From Rhodocollybia butyracea (Eukaryota; Basidiomycota; Agaricomycetes; Agaricales; Omphalotaceae): a stretch of DNA of 64,000 nucleotides. Shown here one piece after another: positions 35,617-47,785 of this stretch. Under the pieces are notes generated by a model that searched no databases, was not told where the DNA came from, and saw only the letters and a list, made by a program, of their open reading frames with translations. Within the stretch, counting starts at the first letter, position 1, and each line of letters opens with the position of its first letter. The translations under genes and the position numbers were made by a program. The stretch covers positions 95,188 through 159,187 of the forward strand of contig JADNRY010000145.1 in NCBI GenBank assembly GCA_015501585.1, given 5' to 3'.

Positions 35617-37054
35617 ATGCATCTACATCCAGCATTAAAACAGGGCATGTTGTCCTAGCAGCAAATATTACTGGTATATGTAGTCAGCTAGCTCACATTT
35701 AATGCATTACAGCCCCCTCCTAATGCATTAAAACTTCTAAGTGCATACACCTATGGTGTAAGGATTCAGTCAAATGCTTATAGCTGGGGTAGCTTCAATA
35801 GAACTGGCACAAACTCAAACTGGGATGCCCAGAATAGTCCTTGAGAGAGATAGAATTGCAGAAAGGTGGAAGACCAAACGTTTGGAAGGTTCCCTGGTGC
35901 TCGTAGGCCAGAAGCTGAGGGTGTAAGATGTTACAGAGCTTGTACTATAACATCCAAGGGACCCATGATCCAAGAATAGGACAAGGGTTTAAGATGATAG
36001 AACCATCCCAGGGACCTAGTGGAGATAAAGAAACAGATAGAACGAGAAATAGAACCAGAACCAGGAAACACAGTAGTTTGTCAATACAATCAGCCTAAGA
36101 GGTAAAACTTGTATCGACTGATCTAATATACATGTTATGTAAGACATGTCAAGGTCAATGACACACAAGTAAGACTGAGACCATATGAACTAGTAACAAC
36201 TACTGAGATAGGAAAAGGGGGAATAGAGGCTAAATGGGCTAGGGCATGACATATGGAGTAGTCAGGGGGTACATACTTAATGCATTAAATTGAGTCAGAT
36301 ATTGAAAAGGCCACTAAGATCGAGAAACAGAATGAAAAGTGAACAGGACTTACTGGAATCAACAGGCCATGCACACGCGAGGTTTGATGACATTCACAAT
36401 TACCACCTCCGATAGAAACACAGGGAGACACAAATTGAGAAGTGGGTGCCTGAGGTGAGGCGCTCTGAGGAATGGCAGCAGTCGGGTAGCTGCTCGCCTT
36501 GAAAAACATGTATTGATGATGGTGGAAGGGATGAAGTGAGCATGTGACAGCCAAGGCCAGCAATTTTAATATGATCCGGACGCGTTAATGCGCGCTTCTA
36601 GTACTCCCTATCCAAATACCATGGTTCATGATATCATGATGCCTACTGTTACCCATTTGATGATGGAAAATGGATGCATTCTTCTGGCCAATGACTCAAT
36701 TTAGAAGACTTCTTCACAATGGTTCAAGCACAGTAAGGAGCATCTCAAAGTGACTTCAGAAGGCATTGAGCATCATCCTTTCCGTGAGGGTTATCAATGC
36801 TCTCTATATAATTCATATACAAATCATAATGCTTGTCATTAGGCTTTTTCACCAGTCACTACTCTAATCAACTTACTGTGATTCAACGTGTCATTCTATA
36901 ACAAGATTTCCTGGAAATACTTACTCCTTGCTTCCTCTGTGTGCTTCATACTTTTCATCTCCATCCATGTTACAAGTAATCAATGGACTGGAAAAGCCCT
37001 CATATGCATGTCTTCCCTCAGTGGTTCGAGTCCCTATCCTGTTCCACGTTTGGC
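35617..37054. other. Intergenic; end of duplicated unit near 35917
   Basis: Identity with copy B ends at about 35917. TAATGCATTA occurs repeatedly (for example 35700, 35722, 36277). The rest to 37054 shows no supported gene. It includes the presumed upstream region of sedolisin copy 2. Confidence 0.5.
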
Positions 37055-37326
37055 ATGTTTCGCCTCGTTTGTTACATTGCCCCCCTTTCTGGACTCACTG
37101 CCTCTATGGCGGCTGGAACCCCCAGTTGTCGCTTGATGGTAATGCTCGAATCGAGTGAGCCTCCTGCTTACTTTGCAAATGCCAGCTCCCCAACCCCAGA
37201 CACCACTCTACACTTGAAGATTGCCCTTACCGCTGTGGACAGAGATTGCCTGGAGCAGAAACTCTTTGATGTCAGTACGCCCGGAAAGGCATTGTACGGT
37301 CAGCATCTCGGCTATGAAGAAGTATG

Positions 37327-37463
37327 CCCAGTGAAAGTCCGTATGGCTGGATCAAGTGTCAGTCAGTCATGGTGGTCTAGAAAACCACGGACATCTAGTT
37401 ACATCGGGTTGAATCGTTGAAATTGACTGGGAGTCTGCCCAGCCCTACGGACTTTTCACTGGG
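37327..37463. mobile_element. 137-bp MITE at a sedolisin splice donor, AAGTATG duplication
   Basis: The ends are CCCAGTGAAAGTCCGTA and the complement of TACGGACTTTTCACTGGG, with one base gap. AAGTATG flanks both sides (37320-37326 and 37464-37470). Without the element the exon ...YGQHLGYEE is followed by a normal GTATGT donor and an intron ending in AG near 37503 or 37526. Confidence 0.85.
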
Positions 37464-38371
37464 AAGTATGTATCCCAGTCATATTGCGCTCTTTGCTTTT
37501 CAGGATAACCGAGTTCTAGGCCAAAGCCTTTGCAGGTCCCATCCCCGATACTGTACAAGCAGTCACTTCCTGGTTGAATGAAAATGGAATTCAAAATAAT
37601 GCTACCACCGGCGCATTCAGTGAATGGTTAGGGCTCTCTGCTCCTGTATCTACTGTCAACTCTCTTTTCAACACCAACTACCAGTTATTCAATGAAATTG
37701 ACGGTCCCACAAAGTTGACTAGGACATTGACATACTCCATCCCTGATGACTTGCAGCCATATATCAACCATGCTTCATCTGGTACTGATTTCGTGAGAGT
37801 ATCCAAAGGCTCCCCCCCCTCTACCAAATTCCACTCTACCATTCCTAGTAGGAGCTCAACAAACACTGCCAGGTCGCTCCCTGATCCCATTCCTTGTGGT
37901 TTATTGAGGACATGTATAGAATCCCGGCCCACAAAGCTACTCAAACATCCAATAATCTTGGTGCAACTGGGTTCCTTGATCAATGGCCTCAGGTGAGATT
38001 GAGTATACGCAGAAGATGTTTCACTGTTTTCCCAAATTGAAGAACGCAGATTTGGGATACTTTTTGAAAGAATTTTCAACTAAACCTTGCACACTTTAGA
38101 TGGTGGTTCAGACCCGCAAAGCCCCGCGCAAGCTGCTGTTGAAGCAGTGAGTTCTCAATTCCTTACCGGAGTTGATCTCATTTAAGCATAAATGTTAGCA
38201 GGTTTGTCGTATATAACTTGTGCTGTGCAAAGACTTCAGCCAACCCTTCTCAAAGTATACCATTGGCCTGGCCAATGGGGTACCAGTAACATTTTTCTCA
38301 GTAGGCAAAGACAAACAGATGGTGGCCTGGATGGGTCCCTTGATCTCATGAACTATATTAACTCTCAATCT

Positions 38372-39033
38372 TATTCAGAGAATCGGTAAGTCCTGTTCGC
38401 TTTGTCTGATTCCTTTGACATTGTATTCACTGTACCATTTTTAGGGCTCGTCACCGTACGCACCGTATACGGTACGGAGATTTTCTCCATATTTACGGAC
38501 CAACTTTGTCTCCTACGGTACGGTACGGGTAAAATACGGCTGTATTCCGTATACGGACGGTACTTAGGGTCACGTGTTACAATGAACTCCTTTGCCCCAA
38601 ATATGTGGTGAATAGTATGTATTTTGCATGTATCAAGGGCTTAAGGCTCTTATTCTAATTATATGTGCTTCTCCTGCTCCAGAACTGCGAGAAACAGTCA
38701 TTATATGTGCATGTGATGGTGCATGGTTCCATGCTTCCCTGACCACCCAGAACAGGGCACTGTGACTTAGCTTAATCTTGTCATAATCTACAGATATGTA
38801 AAAAATCCCAATATGTTTCTAAAAATTTCAAGTCATTATTCTATGATATTTCATTCTTGTTTATATTCTCTATCTCACCATCCTCCACTCTCACCCTACA
38901 CCTCTTAGACTATATCTCCCCCTCCTAGACCATACCCTCCTCCTCCCAGACTATACCCTCCTCCTCCTAGACCATACCCTCCCTCACCTAGACCATGCCC
39001 TCCCTCACCTAGACCATGCCCTCCCTCACCTAA
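38372..39033. other. Composite insertion inside sedolisin copy 2, including minisatellite
   Basis: The first ~70 bp (38372-38442) match the 3' flank of the NACHT-WD40 genes (48671-48741). Then comes a CCGTATACGG-rich tract (38447-38570) and AT-rich sequence. A 21-bp minisatellite around CCCTCCCTCACCTAGACCATG follows (about 38920-39026). The exon part encoding GGFLDLMNYINS is present both before (about 38320-38371) and after (from about 39037) the insertion. Confidence 0.7.
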
Positions 39034-40426
39034 CAATGACGGTGGCCTGGGTGGTTTCCTCGATCTCATGGAGGATATTAATTCTCTATCTTCACCCCCA
39101 TTTGTAAGTCAAACTGGTTAACACCAGGATCGCTGATACTGATATACCTAATTGCAGGTTCTTACTACCAGGTGATCCATACACCTGGGTGATTGATACT
39201 TCGACTAACTCTTCCTTGCTAGCTATGGCACTGATGAGCACGAAATCAGTACTGCCCAGGCCAACCAGCTTTGCGACGCATACATGGTTGCAGGTATGTG
39301 TCCGAACATAGTTTCATCGATAACGCCAATGTGAGGTGTATAGGTGCCTGAGGAGTGTCTGTCATTTTCTCGTCCGGTAAGTAAATTCATGGAGTTTGCT
39401 TTGATTATGATTGCTCACATAGCTTGCAGGCGATGGTGGTGTCATGAGTCTTCGCTGATTCAAAACTTATAGCAAAATATTAACTTTCAAGGAAGTCTGG
39501 AAGTCAATCGCAAAGTTGCTCGTCATTCATACCAACATTCCCAAGTGGATGCCCCTTCCTTAGTAGGTTGTCCCGTTGTACTGTTGAATGTTTTCTGATC
39601 TCCTGATTCTTTTCCAGCTTCTGTCGGTGCTACCCAGGGTGAACAGGAGACCGGTGCATCTTTCTCTGGTGGTGGTTTCTCCAACATCTTTGCTCGTCCC
39701 TCTTACCAAGCCGATGCTGTTGGGGGATACTTGAGCACTCTTGGAAACACCAACGCCAACCTCTTCAACCCCAGCGGCCATGCATACCCTGATGTTTCTG
39801 CCCAAGGTGCTAATTTTGTAATTGTCAACGGAGGCGAGTGATCTTGCTCCCTTACATAGAACTTTATCCTCACTCTTCTCTTAGGTGAAGTTGGTACTGT
39901 TGATGGTACTTCCTGCTCCGCTCCGGTTTTCGCCAGTATCATTGCTTTGATAAACAAGTTAGTAGCTACATTAGATAACCATACAGTCACTGATCATTAT
40001 CCCAGTCGTCTTATTGCTGCTGGACGTTGCCTTTTGCTTTTTAAACCCATTGTAAGTTTTACAGACATCCTATCTAAGCATCTCAATTGCTCATTGACCG
40101 CTCTTAGTTTATACATGAACCCTGATCTACTCTCTGACATCACAAGTGGTGAGACATCTTCAGATTAAGATATCTAGCTATAGTTCTAATGTTTTTTCCA
40201 AGGTGACAATCCCGGATGTACGCAAGCACATAGACACTACAGTTCCTAAACTGATTGCCCTTTTTTTGCTAGGTAATACCACTGGCTTCCCTGCAAAAGC
40301 TGGATGTAAGTATACTGTTCTTTCCCTCTCCCTCGATCCACTACAGTGATGTGCTTTCGTAGGGATCCCGTCACAGGTTTAGGCACTCCGAAATTTGCAA
40401 GCCTTGCCGCTGCTGTTGGAGTATAG

Positions 40427-40970
40427 AATCCTGTCATTCCGTTGAACACATCTTTTATTTGGTGATTGTTTTACATTATTATAGTATTCAAGTAAGTACA
40501 AATGTATGTTATAAAGTTTCAGGGTGCAACACTTTCTCCAACTCACTCAATATCTTGTCCCATTGCTGGCTTTGAAAGAAAAATATCACACAACAATTCT
40601 TTTTCTCTTTCTTTCATCTCGGAGACAAGTACCATCGGTAGGCCTGGTACGCTATGCACCGCTGCAAACTCTATCCTTGAGGGTAGTAATATTCTTGCCA
40701 ATTGAGGAGCTCTCCGACTTTGTAAGCTGCAAGACAGCCCAGTCATCTGCATGGTACTCATTCAGTGATCTTATCTGCTTGTATCCCTCACCAGTAACCC
40801 ATGCGTCGTCTAGTAGATCAGCTTGCCAAGGATGCTTGGATATTAGAGAAGGTCCGATCTGGCCAAGGTCGAGGAGTTGTGGGTTGGTGTCACAGATGGC
40901 GCATAAGAGCATAGGAATCAGCAAAGGGTGAGCGAGTGATTTCCTTTTTCAAAGCAACCATATTATTGCA
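40427..40970 (+). repeat. Sedolisin 3' flank repeat, copy 3 of 3
   Basis: It is nearly the same as 2085-2640, including the 90-codon minus frame at 40652-40924. It is followed directly by the TIR element, as at 18420. Confidence 0.8.
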
Positions 40971-41598
40971 GGGGACCCATGGGTTTGACCTGTGAGAAAA
41001 CCCGTCTGACTGGGATCCACCGGATCCCGGTCAAATCACAGGTCATGTTTCTGAAAATAACTCAAACCCGTGGGTACCCGGACATTTTCAGCAGCAATAT
41101 ATATTGAACATAATTTTTTACTATAAGTATAAGGATTATTATTATGCACTACTATTTAACATGTACAAATTACTAGTCATTTAGCTGGGGGGAAGAAACA
41201 AAGTTGTGGCACCTTATAGTATGCTGCCACAGGGTCAAACTGCCCCAGAACCTATGTTGATATGTTCTGGGGTCATGTACAGTGGTGTTCCAAGGTCATG
41301 TAACCCAGTGGCAGCTCTCTATAAGGTGTTGCAACTTTGTTTCTTTTTCCTAACAAGCAACTGTTCATGTAATTGTAATAGGGACATAGTAAATAGTTTA
41401 TAATATAGGCAAATGTACAGTTGCAAACACATATTAATCTTTTTGAATATACAAAGTGACAGGTCACAGGTACCTGCAGGTTGACCTGTGCCAGACCTGC
41501 GGATCCCGGTACCTGTTTCCCACGGGTCCGGGTCAGGTCACAGGTCACATTTATTTTGTCCAGGTACCCGTGCGCCGGATCCGGACTTGTGTCCATCC
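40971..41598. mobile_element. Non-autonomous TIR element, left end shortened
   Basis: It is the same family and orientation as 18381-18994, here with the complete right end (CCGGACTTGTGTCCATCC). It contains the nested 149-bp inverted-repeat unit at about 41194-41342. Confidence 0.7.
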
Positions 41599-42041
41599 TT
41601 AATTATTGATTGAGTAACTCATCAACAGCTTCGTCTAGTTGCTGATAGTCTCTCACGGAATCATTGTCAAACTCAAGTTCTTGTGGTGGATAGACGTCTG
41701 AAGATCTGATGACTGGAGGGATTGCTGCATGTCTGAGTGCAGCGCAGGAGACAGAGCTGAAGGACCCGAGTTTTCTAAGTGTCGTTGGACAAAGACATGT
41801 TCAATACCGTGACAAACCATCCTGGTGCTAAATTTCCCTGGGCGCGAATTTATTTAAGCAAGCGGTAAGAACCAGCTTCTGTCTTGACCAGGTTTTAACT
41901 GCTGCCATTCCTTAGAGCATCTGTAGAACCAGCGGTCAGTCAACACAAGGTCAACAGCATACTCACCTGAGAGTGTAAGGAGGTTACAGGAGATATAAGA
42001 GTGCTTGTTGAGAGCAGGGCAAGTGTCCAGATGAGTAGTAG
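41599..42041. other. Intergenic, no gene seen
   Basis: No long or family-like frame is present. It separates the TIR element from the Copia LTR. Confidence 0.4.
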
Positions 42042-42423
42042 GATTCTTGGTTATTGTTACAGGAAAATATCTACAGTATTTATACTACAGAATATAATAA
42101 ACCTATAACAATGTATGAGTCTACTTGAGTCGTACTGCTAAACATAGTGCATATACATGTGCATAATGTACCCTAGAAGATGGAGTCCATATGGTAATGT
42201 TCATAGGTACTGCAAGGCAGCGTACAAGCTATGTATCATAAGACTAATAGCGAATGCATAATTAACTACATCTATACGAACCTGCGTAGAGGCTGCATCT
42301 AGTGTTTGAGGGTGAGTTTCAACATAGCATATATCAACAGTTCATCGATCGTATAGCAAGTGCGTCTAGTCGACTCACATTACTGATTAGATACGACTCA
42401 TAAGCGGTAATCTAGTTTCAACA
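42042..42423 (-). repeat. Copia 3' LTR (element on minus strand)
   Basis: In element orientation it starts TGTTGAAACTAGATTACC and ends CCTGTAACAATAACCAAG with AATC. It matches 48038-48421 with a few substitutions and two single-base indels. A polypurine tract (CAAGGGGAG, 42424-42432) sits immediately upstream in element orientation, as expected. Confidence 0.9.
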
Positions 42424-43896
42424 CTCCCCTTGCTAAGAATTGTAGCTAAGAAGTATAATTTTTATCGACTTTAAACAGCATTATAGTTTTATAGACATAT
42501 TGCACAGTCTATAGCAAATCAACTAAAGAGAATTCCAAGATTATCACGGAATTTCTGAAACTTGACAAGTGCAAGGTTCTTCGTGAGAAGATCTGCGACA
42601 TTATCATCAGTAGGAACATAGAAGAGTTCTATTTCCTTTGATTCGATGCGTTCTCTGATATAATGATATCATATATCAATATGCTTGGTTCTTCTTTCTT
42701 GAACAGGATTAGATCCCAGAAAGATTGATCCTTGATTATCACCACATAAGGGCAATACAGCAATAGTAAATCCAATCTCAGAAAAGAGAGACTTGAGCCA
42801 CATTAGTTGTCTACATGAATCAGACAAAGCCATATATTCAGCTTCAGTCGATGAAAGAGCAACTGTTTTTTGTTTGTGAGAAGTCCAGCAAATTGGACCT
42901 GTGGCAAGTTTGATAATCATCCCGGTATGGGATTTTCAATCATCTGGATCTGACGCCCAGTCAGAATCACAATAGGCTAAGAAGCCATGGTCAGATCTAC
43001 CATCAAAGACAAGTATATAAGTAGAAGTCCCAATTAAGTAGCGCACAATGTAAAGTGCTTTGGCCAGGTGGTCTGGGTTTGGATTTGCCGAATACTGTGA
43101 GAGTTTTATAACAGCATAAGCAATGTCGGGTCGGATGCCTAGCATCAGATACAATAAAGATCCAATTACGCTTTGGAAGCGTTGTCTAAGTTTGGCATCT
43201 ACGCAACCAGTGTTTGCACGAGGAACCCAGGATGAGGGTAATGGGGTCGGGGTAGCTTTTGCATTAGTCAATCTGAAACGTTCTATGACCTTTTGAAGAT
43301 AGGGCTGTTGGTCAAGTGTTAAGATATGTTTGGAATGATCCTGTGTAATTTGCATTCCAAGGAACTCAGTTGGTTCTCCTAGATCACAACATTCCCATAA
43401 TTTCATAAACTCTTTTTTCTTTTTAAGAACAAGATCTTTGTCCTTACCAAGAAAGAGTGTGTCATCAACATAGATGATGGCAGTTACGGTTTTGCCATTT
43501 GATTTAAAGACATACACCAGCATCTGAAGAGCAGCGCTTAAATCCCAATTTTCCTATGGAGGCGTTACATTCCTTCCACCAGGATAAGCTAGCTTGTTTC
43601 AGTCCGTATAATGCACGACGTAACCGCCATACTTTAGGTGTGCCTTCTTTAATGAAGTCTTTAGGTCATTCCATGTAGATCTCTTCATCTAGCTTGCCAT
43701 AAAGAAAAGCCTGTTTGATGTCAAGAGCCTGGATTTCCCAGTCCTCTAATGCAGCTAATGCTAGAAGAGTTCGTACAGTTTCAAACCAGGCAACCGGTGA
43801 GAACAACTCATTATAATCCACACCTTCTACTTGTGAAAAACCTTTTGCTATGAGTCGGGCTTTATAACAACCATCAGATTTTTTAGTAAAAACCCA
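42424..43896 (-). pseudogene. pol: Copia reverse transcriptase and RNase H region
   Basis: Seen: reading on minus, [40 protein letters not shown] (catalytic YVDD), FLGMQITQDH, RPDIAYAV, then the RNase H part DWASDPDD, LSSTEAEYMAL and QERRTKHIDI. Known: Ty1/Copia order with RT and RNase H after integrase. Breaks: TGA at 43897-43899 (before WVFTKKSDG), TGA in the IYME.P motif, a frameshift near 43516, TGA at 42936-42938 (before KSHTG) and TGA at 42669-42671 (before YHYIRE). Three of these TGAs stand where Copia proteins have Arg. It is non-functional. Confidence 0.9.
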
Positions 43897-46084
43897 TCAA
43901 CAACGGATAGGTTTGCAACCTTTTGGTAGATCAACTACTTCAAAAACATTTTGTTTCTTCAAACCATCAATCTCATCTTTGCATGCTTGATCCCATTTCT
44001 TTCTTTCAGCAGATGGTAAATGACAATATGACATTGGAGAGATCCAATTATCAGGATTACTCCTGGCGGCTTCATGTTGAGCAGGCATCAAATTACTGTC
44101 AAGGTCTGTGATAAAAGATGATTCTTCGAGAGAATCAGAGATTGCTTGTGAAAGAAGATATTTTTGTAATTCAACTCCCCCTTCCTGAGCTAGTTTATTC
44201 AGAAGTGCTTCCTCTTCCATGTCAGAATCAGGATCAGCGCCATGTGGTGGCGGTGTGACCATACAGTCATCAGGATTCAATAGACGTGGTGGTGGAACCG
44301 GTGGCGGAACTTGATCAGGAACTATATTGCAAGCAGGCACAAGTCCACATCTAGCATGTCCAAAGCGCTCAGCACATTCTTCACGATCAGCTTGTTGGCT
44401 CCAAGTGCCAGGCGTGGGTATCATGCCAGGGGGCAAGGGTGCACAATGTTCTCTAGTGGGGTTCACATGTTTCCATGCTTCAATGTCTTCGGGACGGTAG
44501 CTGAATGGATTAGGATCGGGAGCAGGTGGTGAAGGGTCTCTTGCTTGAGGTGGAGGGGTGGGTGATTGAGATGGTACCGGAGGATTGGGATTTGGAGCAT
44601 CATCATCACCAGGCAGATCTGGATCTGGGCCAGCTGGTGGACTGTGCGGTCCATTATCCGGTTCAGTAAACAGTTGTGGTTGATCTTCCGGGAATTCCGG
44701 ATCAAATGGAATGTCTGCACCATTACCATTTGAAGGTTGCAAAGGTTTCACAGGCGTGGGGGCAACAGGTATAGCAGGTTTAACTCCAGAATCAGATTCG
44801 GATTTGCACCGTGGAAACCATTTCTCATAGAAAGTTGCTTGTGCAGCATGCAAGACAGAATTATTGCTACACATGAATAGATATCCTTTGCTTCCTTGGT
44901 CATAACCAATGAAAGTCATCGCTTCAGAGTGTGGAGATTGTTTATTTTTTCGCTTGTCAATAGGAATAAAGACATAAGGGCCACAGCCAAAGGTTCTGAA
45001 GTACAAGACATCAGGTTTCTTTTTGAGAAAACCTTCAATTGGTGTCTTCCAGTTCAATCGACGGATTGGAGTGCGGTTGTACACATGTACTCCGGTGGAA
45101 TATGAAAATTGCCACCAAGAGTCTGGGCAGCATGCGTGATGTCGCATGGCTTCAGATTTCTCCATGAGTGTACAGTTGATATGTTCCGCTCTACCATTCT
45201 GTTGATGAACATAAGGTTCGGACATTTGAATATCAATACCCTCGGACTTGAGGAAAGAAGTAAATTCCTTTGAGATAAGTTCTCCCCCTCGATCAATGCG
45301 GAAATGCATGAGTTTGCGTCCAGTTTGTTTTTCAGCCCAAGATTTGAAATCCTTGAAGGCTTGAAACGCTTCTGATTTTTGTCGCAGCATGATCAATGTG
45401 ACATGAGAAGAGCAGTCATCCAGCAGAGAGACATCAGGAAAAGCCGTTTTTGCCTAGGTGACCCCAGAGTGGCCTAAAGCAAACTAGGTGACCTATGAAT
45501 CCTATGGCATCCTAGGAATTTGGGCTCGTCCCTTGCCAGTCAAGGCTCTTGAGGATTCCCTAGGGTATCCTAGGCAAACCCAGGGCAAGCCTAGGTTTGC
45601 CCAGGTTTGCCCAGGTGTTCCCGAGGAGCACCTGGGCAAACCTGGGCAAACCTAGGCTTGCCTAGGGAATCCTCAAGAGCCTTGACTGGCAAGGGACGAG
45701 CCCAAATTCCTAGGATGCCATAGGATTCATAGGTCACCTAGTTTGCTTTAGGCCACTCTGGGGTCACCTAGGCAAAAATGGCTTTTCCTGATGGATCACA
45801 AATTTGAATTTATGATAAGAGATGGCTGGAATTTCAACCAAGTCTGCGTGGGTTAAATCCAGAGGATGGGATGCTCGTTTCTCAGATTTAGGATATGCTT
45901 TGGAGGCAGCCTTTCCAAGCACGCAACCTTTGCATGGAGATTCTTTATCTGGTATTGATAACTTAGGTAGTCTGTTGACATTTCCAGGAGCATTGCGTAA
46001 TACGACATCACCGGGATGTGCAAAGCAGTTATGCCAGGTGTTAAAATCATTAGGAGATGCTATCATTCCTATCTCAGATTTCAC
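43897..46084 (-). pseudogene. pol: Copia GAG-pre-integrase and integrase, split by a palindrome
   Basis: Seen: WHNCFAHPGDVVLRN and CKGCVLGKAASKAYP (pre-integrase zinc-binding part) run to FKFVI. After the 362-bp palindrome the frame resumes SLLDDCSSHVTLIML, RIDRGGELISKEF, YVHQQNGRAEHINCTLME (catalytic D and E region) and FGCGPYVFIP. A very Pro/Asp-rich linker, about 44220-44790, follows before the RT start. Known: integrase inserts the cDNA. The Pro-rich linker is long for the family. Confidence 0.9.
45432..45793. mobile_element. 362-bp near-perfect palindromic (foldback) element in the integrase
   Basis: Arms of roughly 165-180 bp pair almost perfectly. The outer ends read CATCAGGAAAAGCC and its complement, followed by TTTTTGCCTAGGTGACC. 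The centre is near GGTGTTCCCGAGGAGCACC, and the left arm has about 20 bp extra. A 2-bp GA repeat flanks it. Removing it restores the integrase reading FVISLLDDCSSH. There is no coding capacity. Confidence 0.9.
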
Positions 46085-46099
46085 TACATCGGCCTTTAG

Positions 46100-46519
46100 T
46101 CAGTGAATATTATCCCTGTTGTTATTGGGATATAAGGTCATGATTATAGAGTCATCATCTGTCTTATGAATAACTGATTTCTCAACGTTAATAGTTGTGT
46201 AACAACCTTGTCGATTTAATAAACCAACAGATAGAAGTTGGTGTGTGCAATGCAGTTGGTAAAACACTGGGTGTAACTTAGTCGTGAGGATTTTTCCTTC
46301 GCCGTTGTCATGTCTAATGTAGACTGTACCGGCACCTTCAATAAAGGTTGATGTACATTTGTCAGCAGTCTGGACTGGTATCGGATGTGTGAATTTTTCA
46401 TAAGACACAAAGTCTTGCCAATAAGGGGTAAAATATCCAGATGCACTGGAGTCAAGCAGCCATGTGTTAAATATCTGACTAAGGTTCTTATTTGCACCAT
46501 GCACATCATTAGAAACCAT
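46100..46519 (-). pseudogene. pol: Copia protease region
   Basis: Seen: NTWLLDSSASGYFTPYW, corresponding to the aspartic protease motif DSGAS in which the Gly is here Ser, then GAGTVYIRHDNG, HQLLSVGLLNRQGCYTTIN. It is in frame with the gag region after a single TAA (46520-46522). Known: the retroviral-type protease cleaves Gag-Pol. The DSS change at the active site would be expected to impair it. Confidence 0.8.
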
Positions 46520-47785
46520 TTAATTTAATTTACCCTCACTAGGAGGTACAGAGTTCAAGAAGCGTGGAGAATGTGATACATAAGGTCCATTTGGACCGTT
46601 CAAGATTCCAGCCATATTATTGAACATCTGTTGTAATGAGTGCAATTGGTCAGTGAATTTTTCCTTAAAACTATCAAGGGAAGCTTGCCAGAAAATAAGG
46701 CGCTCGTCTCCAGAGCCATACATTTCCTCATAGTCATCAATATCCATGTCAGCTTTGGTCTGTGGCCAGAGGTGATCAGAGAGATCGACCTCAACTTCCT
46801 CGATCTTCATCCTGTCAAGGACAGAGTTGTGGGAGGCTTCACGGAGGAAGCTGTTGTTGATGCGTGAGGCAAGGCATGTGGCAAAGTTAGAGACGTTGGA
46901 AGTCTCCACTTCAGCCGATTCATGAGCCTTTTCTTTGCCTTTACCACCTTTCTTTCCACAGCGTGTCTTTTTGTCAGAGGAAGAGGACACGTCGGATGTG
47001 TTATTGGAAGGTTTGCTAGCCGGGTAAGGCGCTCCCTTCTTATTATTCTTCTTCTTCTTCTGATCATTCCAAGATGACTTGGAGTCAGATTGACGTTTAA
47101 CGCCGGAGATGCGGGCCACAAGCGAAGTAGCATTGAATTGTCGGCGGCGGTACTCGTCCTGTATGATCGGCATAATGTTGGATGGAGTAAGAAGAGTGGC
47201 ATCTCGTGAAAGAATGGTCATTGTGAGATTATCCCATTGAGTAGGAAGAGCAGCCAAGAGAATCATAGCTTTTGCCGGCTCGGGAAGAATGAGACCAGAG
47301 CCATCAAGGCGTTTAAATGTGGATGTCAAGGAAGCTAAGGCAAGAGAAGGGTCGGTTCTTCCATCAATTTAGAAGTTAATGGCTTCTTTGAACATGCCAA
47401 AGGTCCCAGCAGAGCCGGGTTTGCCATATATCTTCTTGATCTCCTCCCATGTGTCAGAGGAGTCCTCCTTCATAACAGTAGCCCTGATGTCATCAGGAAG
47501 TCGGAGGGCAATTAAGTCCATGGCTTGGTCGTCAAGGCTGTCCCATTCAGCAATTTCTTTCAATCGCTCGGCAGAAGTGACATCAACATCATCGCCAGAC
47601 TTGTAAGTGCCAGCGGCAATTTCAGAGGCATTTGCCTTGTAGAATTGGTGATCTGGTTCTGTGTATCGCCCAGAGGCAACATTCCAGCAGCGAGAGGCTC
47701 TAAGGAGTGCAGTCATTGCACTAGACCATGAGGGGTAGTTAACCCCATTGAGGAGAGGAACACTAGAGAGGTTTGAGAGAGACAT
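46520..47785 (-). pseudogene. gag: Copia Gag region
   Basis: Seen: MSLSNLSSVPLLNGVNYPSW at 47785, LRLPDDIRATVMKEDSSDTW, then after a TAA near 47369 the same frame goes on DGRTDPSLALASL, LLAALPTQWDNLTMTIL and a Lys-rich KKKKNNKKG stretch. Typical UBN2-type Copia Gag. No CCHC knuckle is obvious, because the basic region has only the CGKKGGKGK remnant. Confidence 0.85.

Larger units (their letters stand above)
37055..40426 (+). pseudogene. Sedolisin (S53 peptidase), copy 2, with pro-domain, pseudogene
   Basis: Seen: ATG at 37055 (MFRLVCYIAPLSGL, signal-like) leads into a pro-kumamolisin-type pro-domain (SSPTPDTTLHLKIALTAVD, STPGKALYGQHLGYEE) and, after an intron, VQAVTSWLNENGI ... LTRTLTYSIPDDLQPYI. 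The linker (37795-37995) is frameshifted. The catalytic domain continues with VTFFSVGK-like sequence (38280), a duplicated GGFLDLM exon, VLTTSYGTDE, ISTAQANQLCDAYM, VSVIFSSG, SGGGFSNIFARPSYQ, GTVDGTSCSAPVFAS with the catalytic Ser, and LGTPKFASLAAAVGV before TAG at 40424. The NLDTQ piece carrying the catalytic Asp in copy 1 is not recognisable after 38149. Insertions at 37327-37463 and 38372-39033 and several frameshifts make it a pseudogene. Confidence 0.85.

Noticed and set aside
36285..36563. 92-codon minus frame, Ser/Pro/His-rich
   Set aside because: There are no conserved motifs, no clear splice context and no second copy to show selection.
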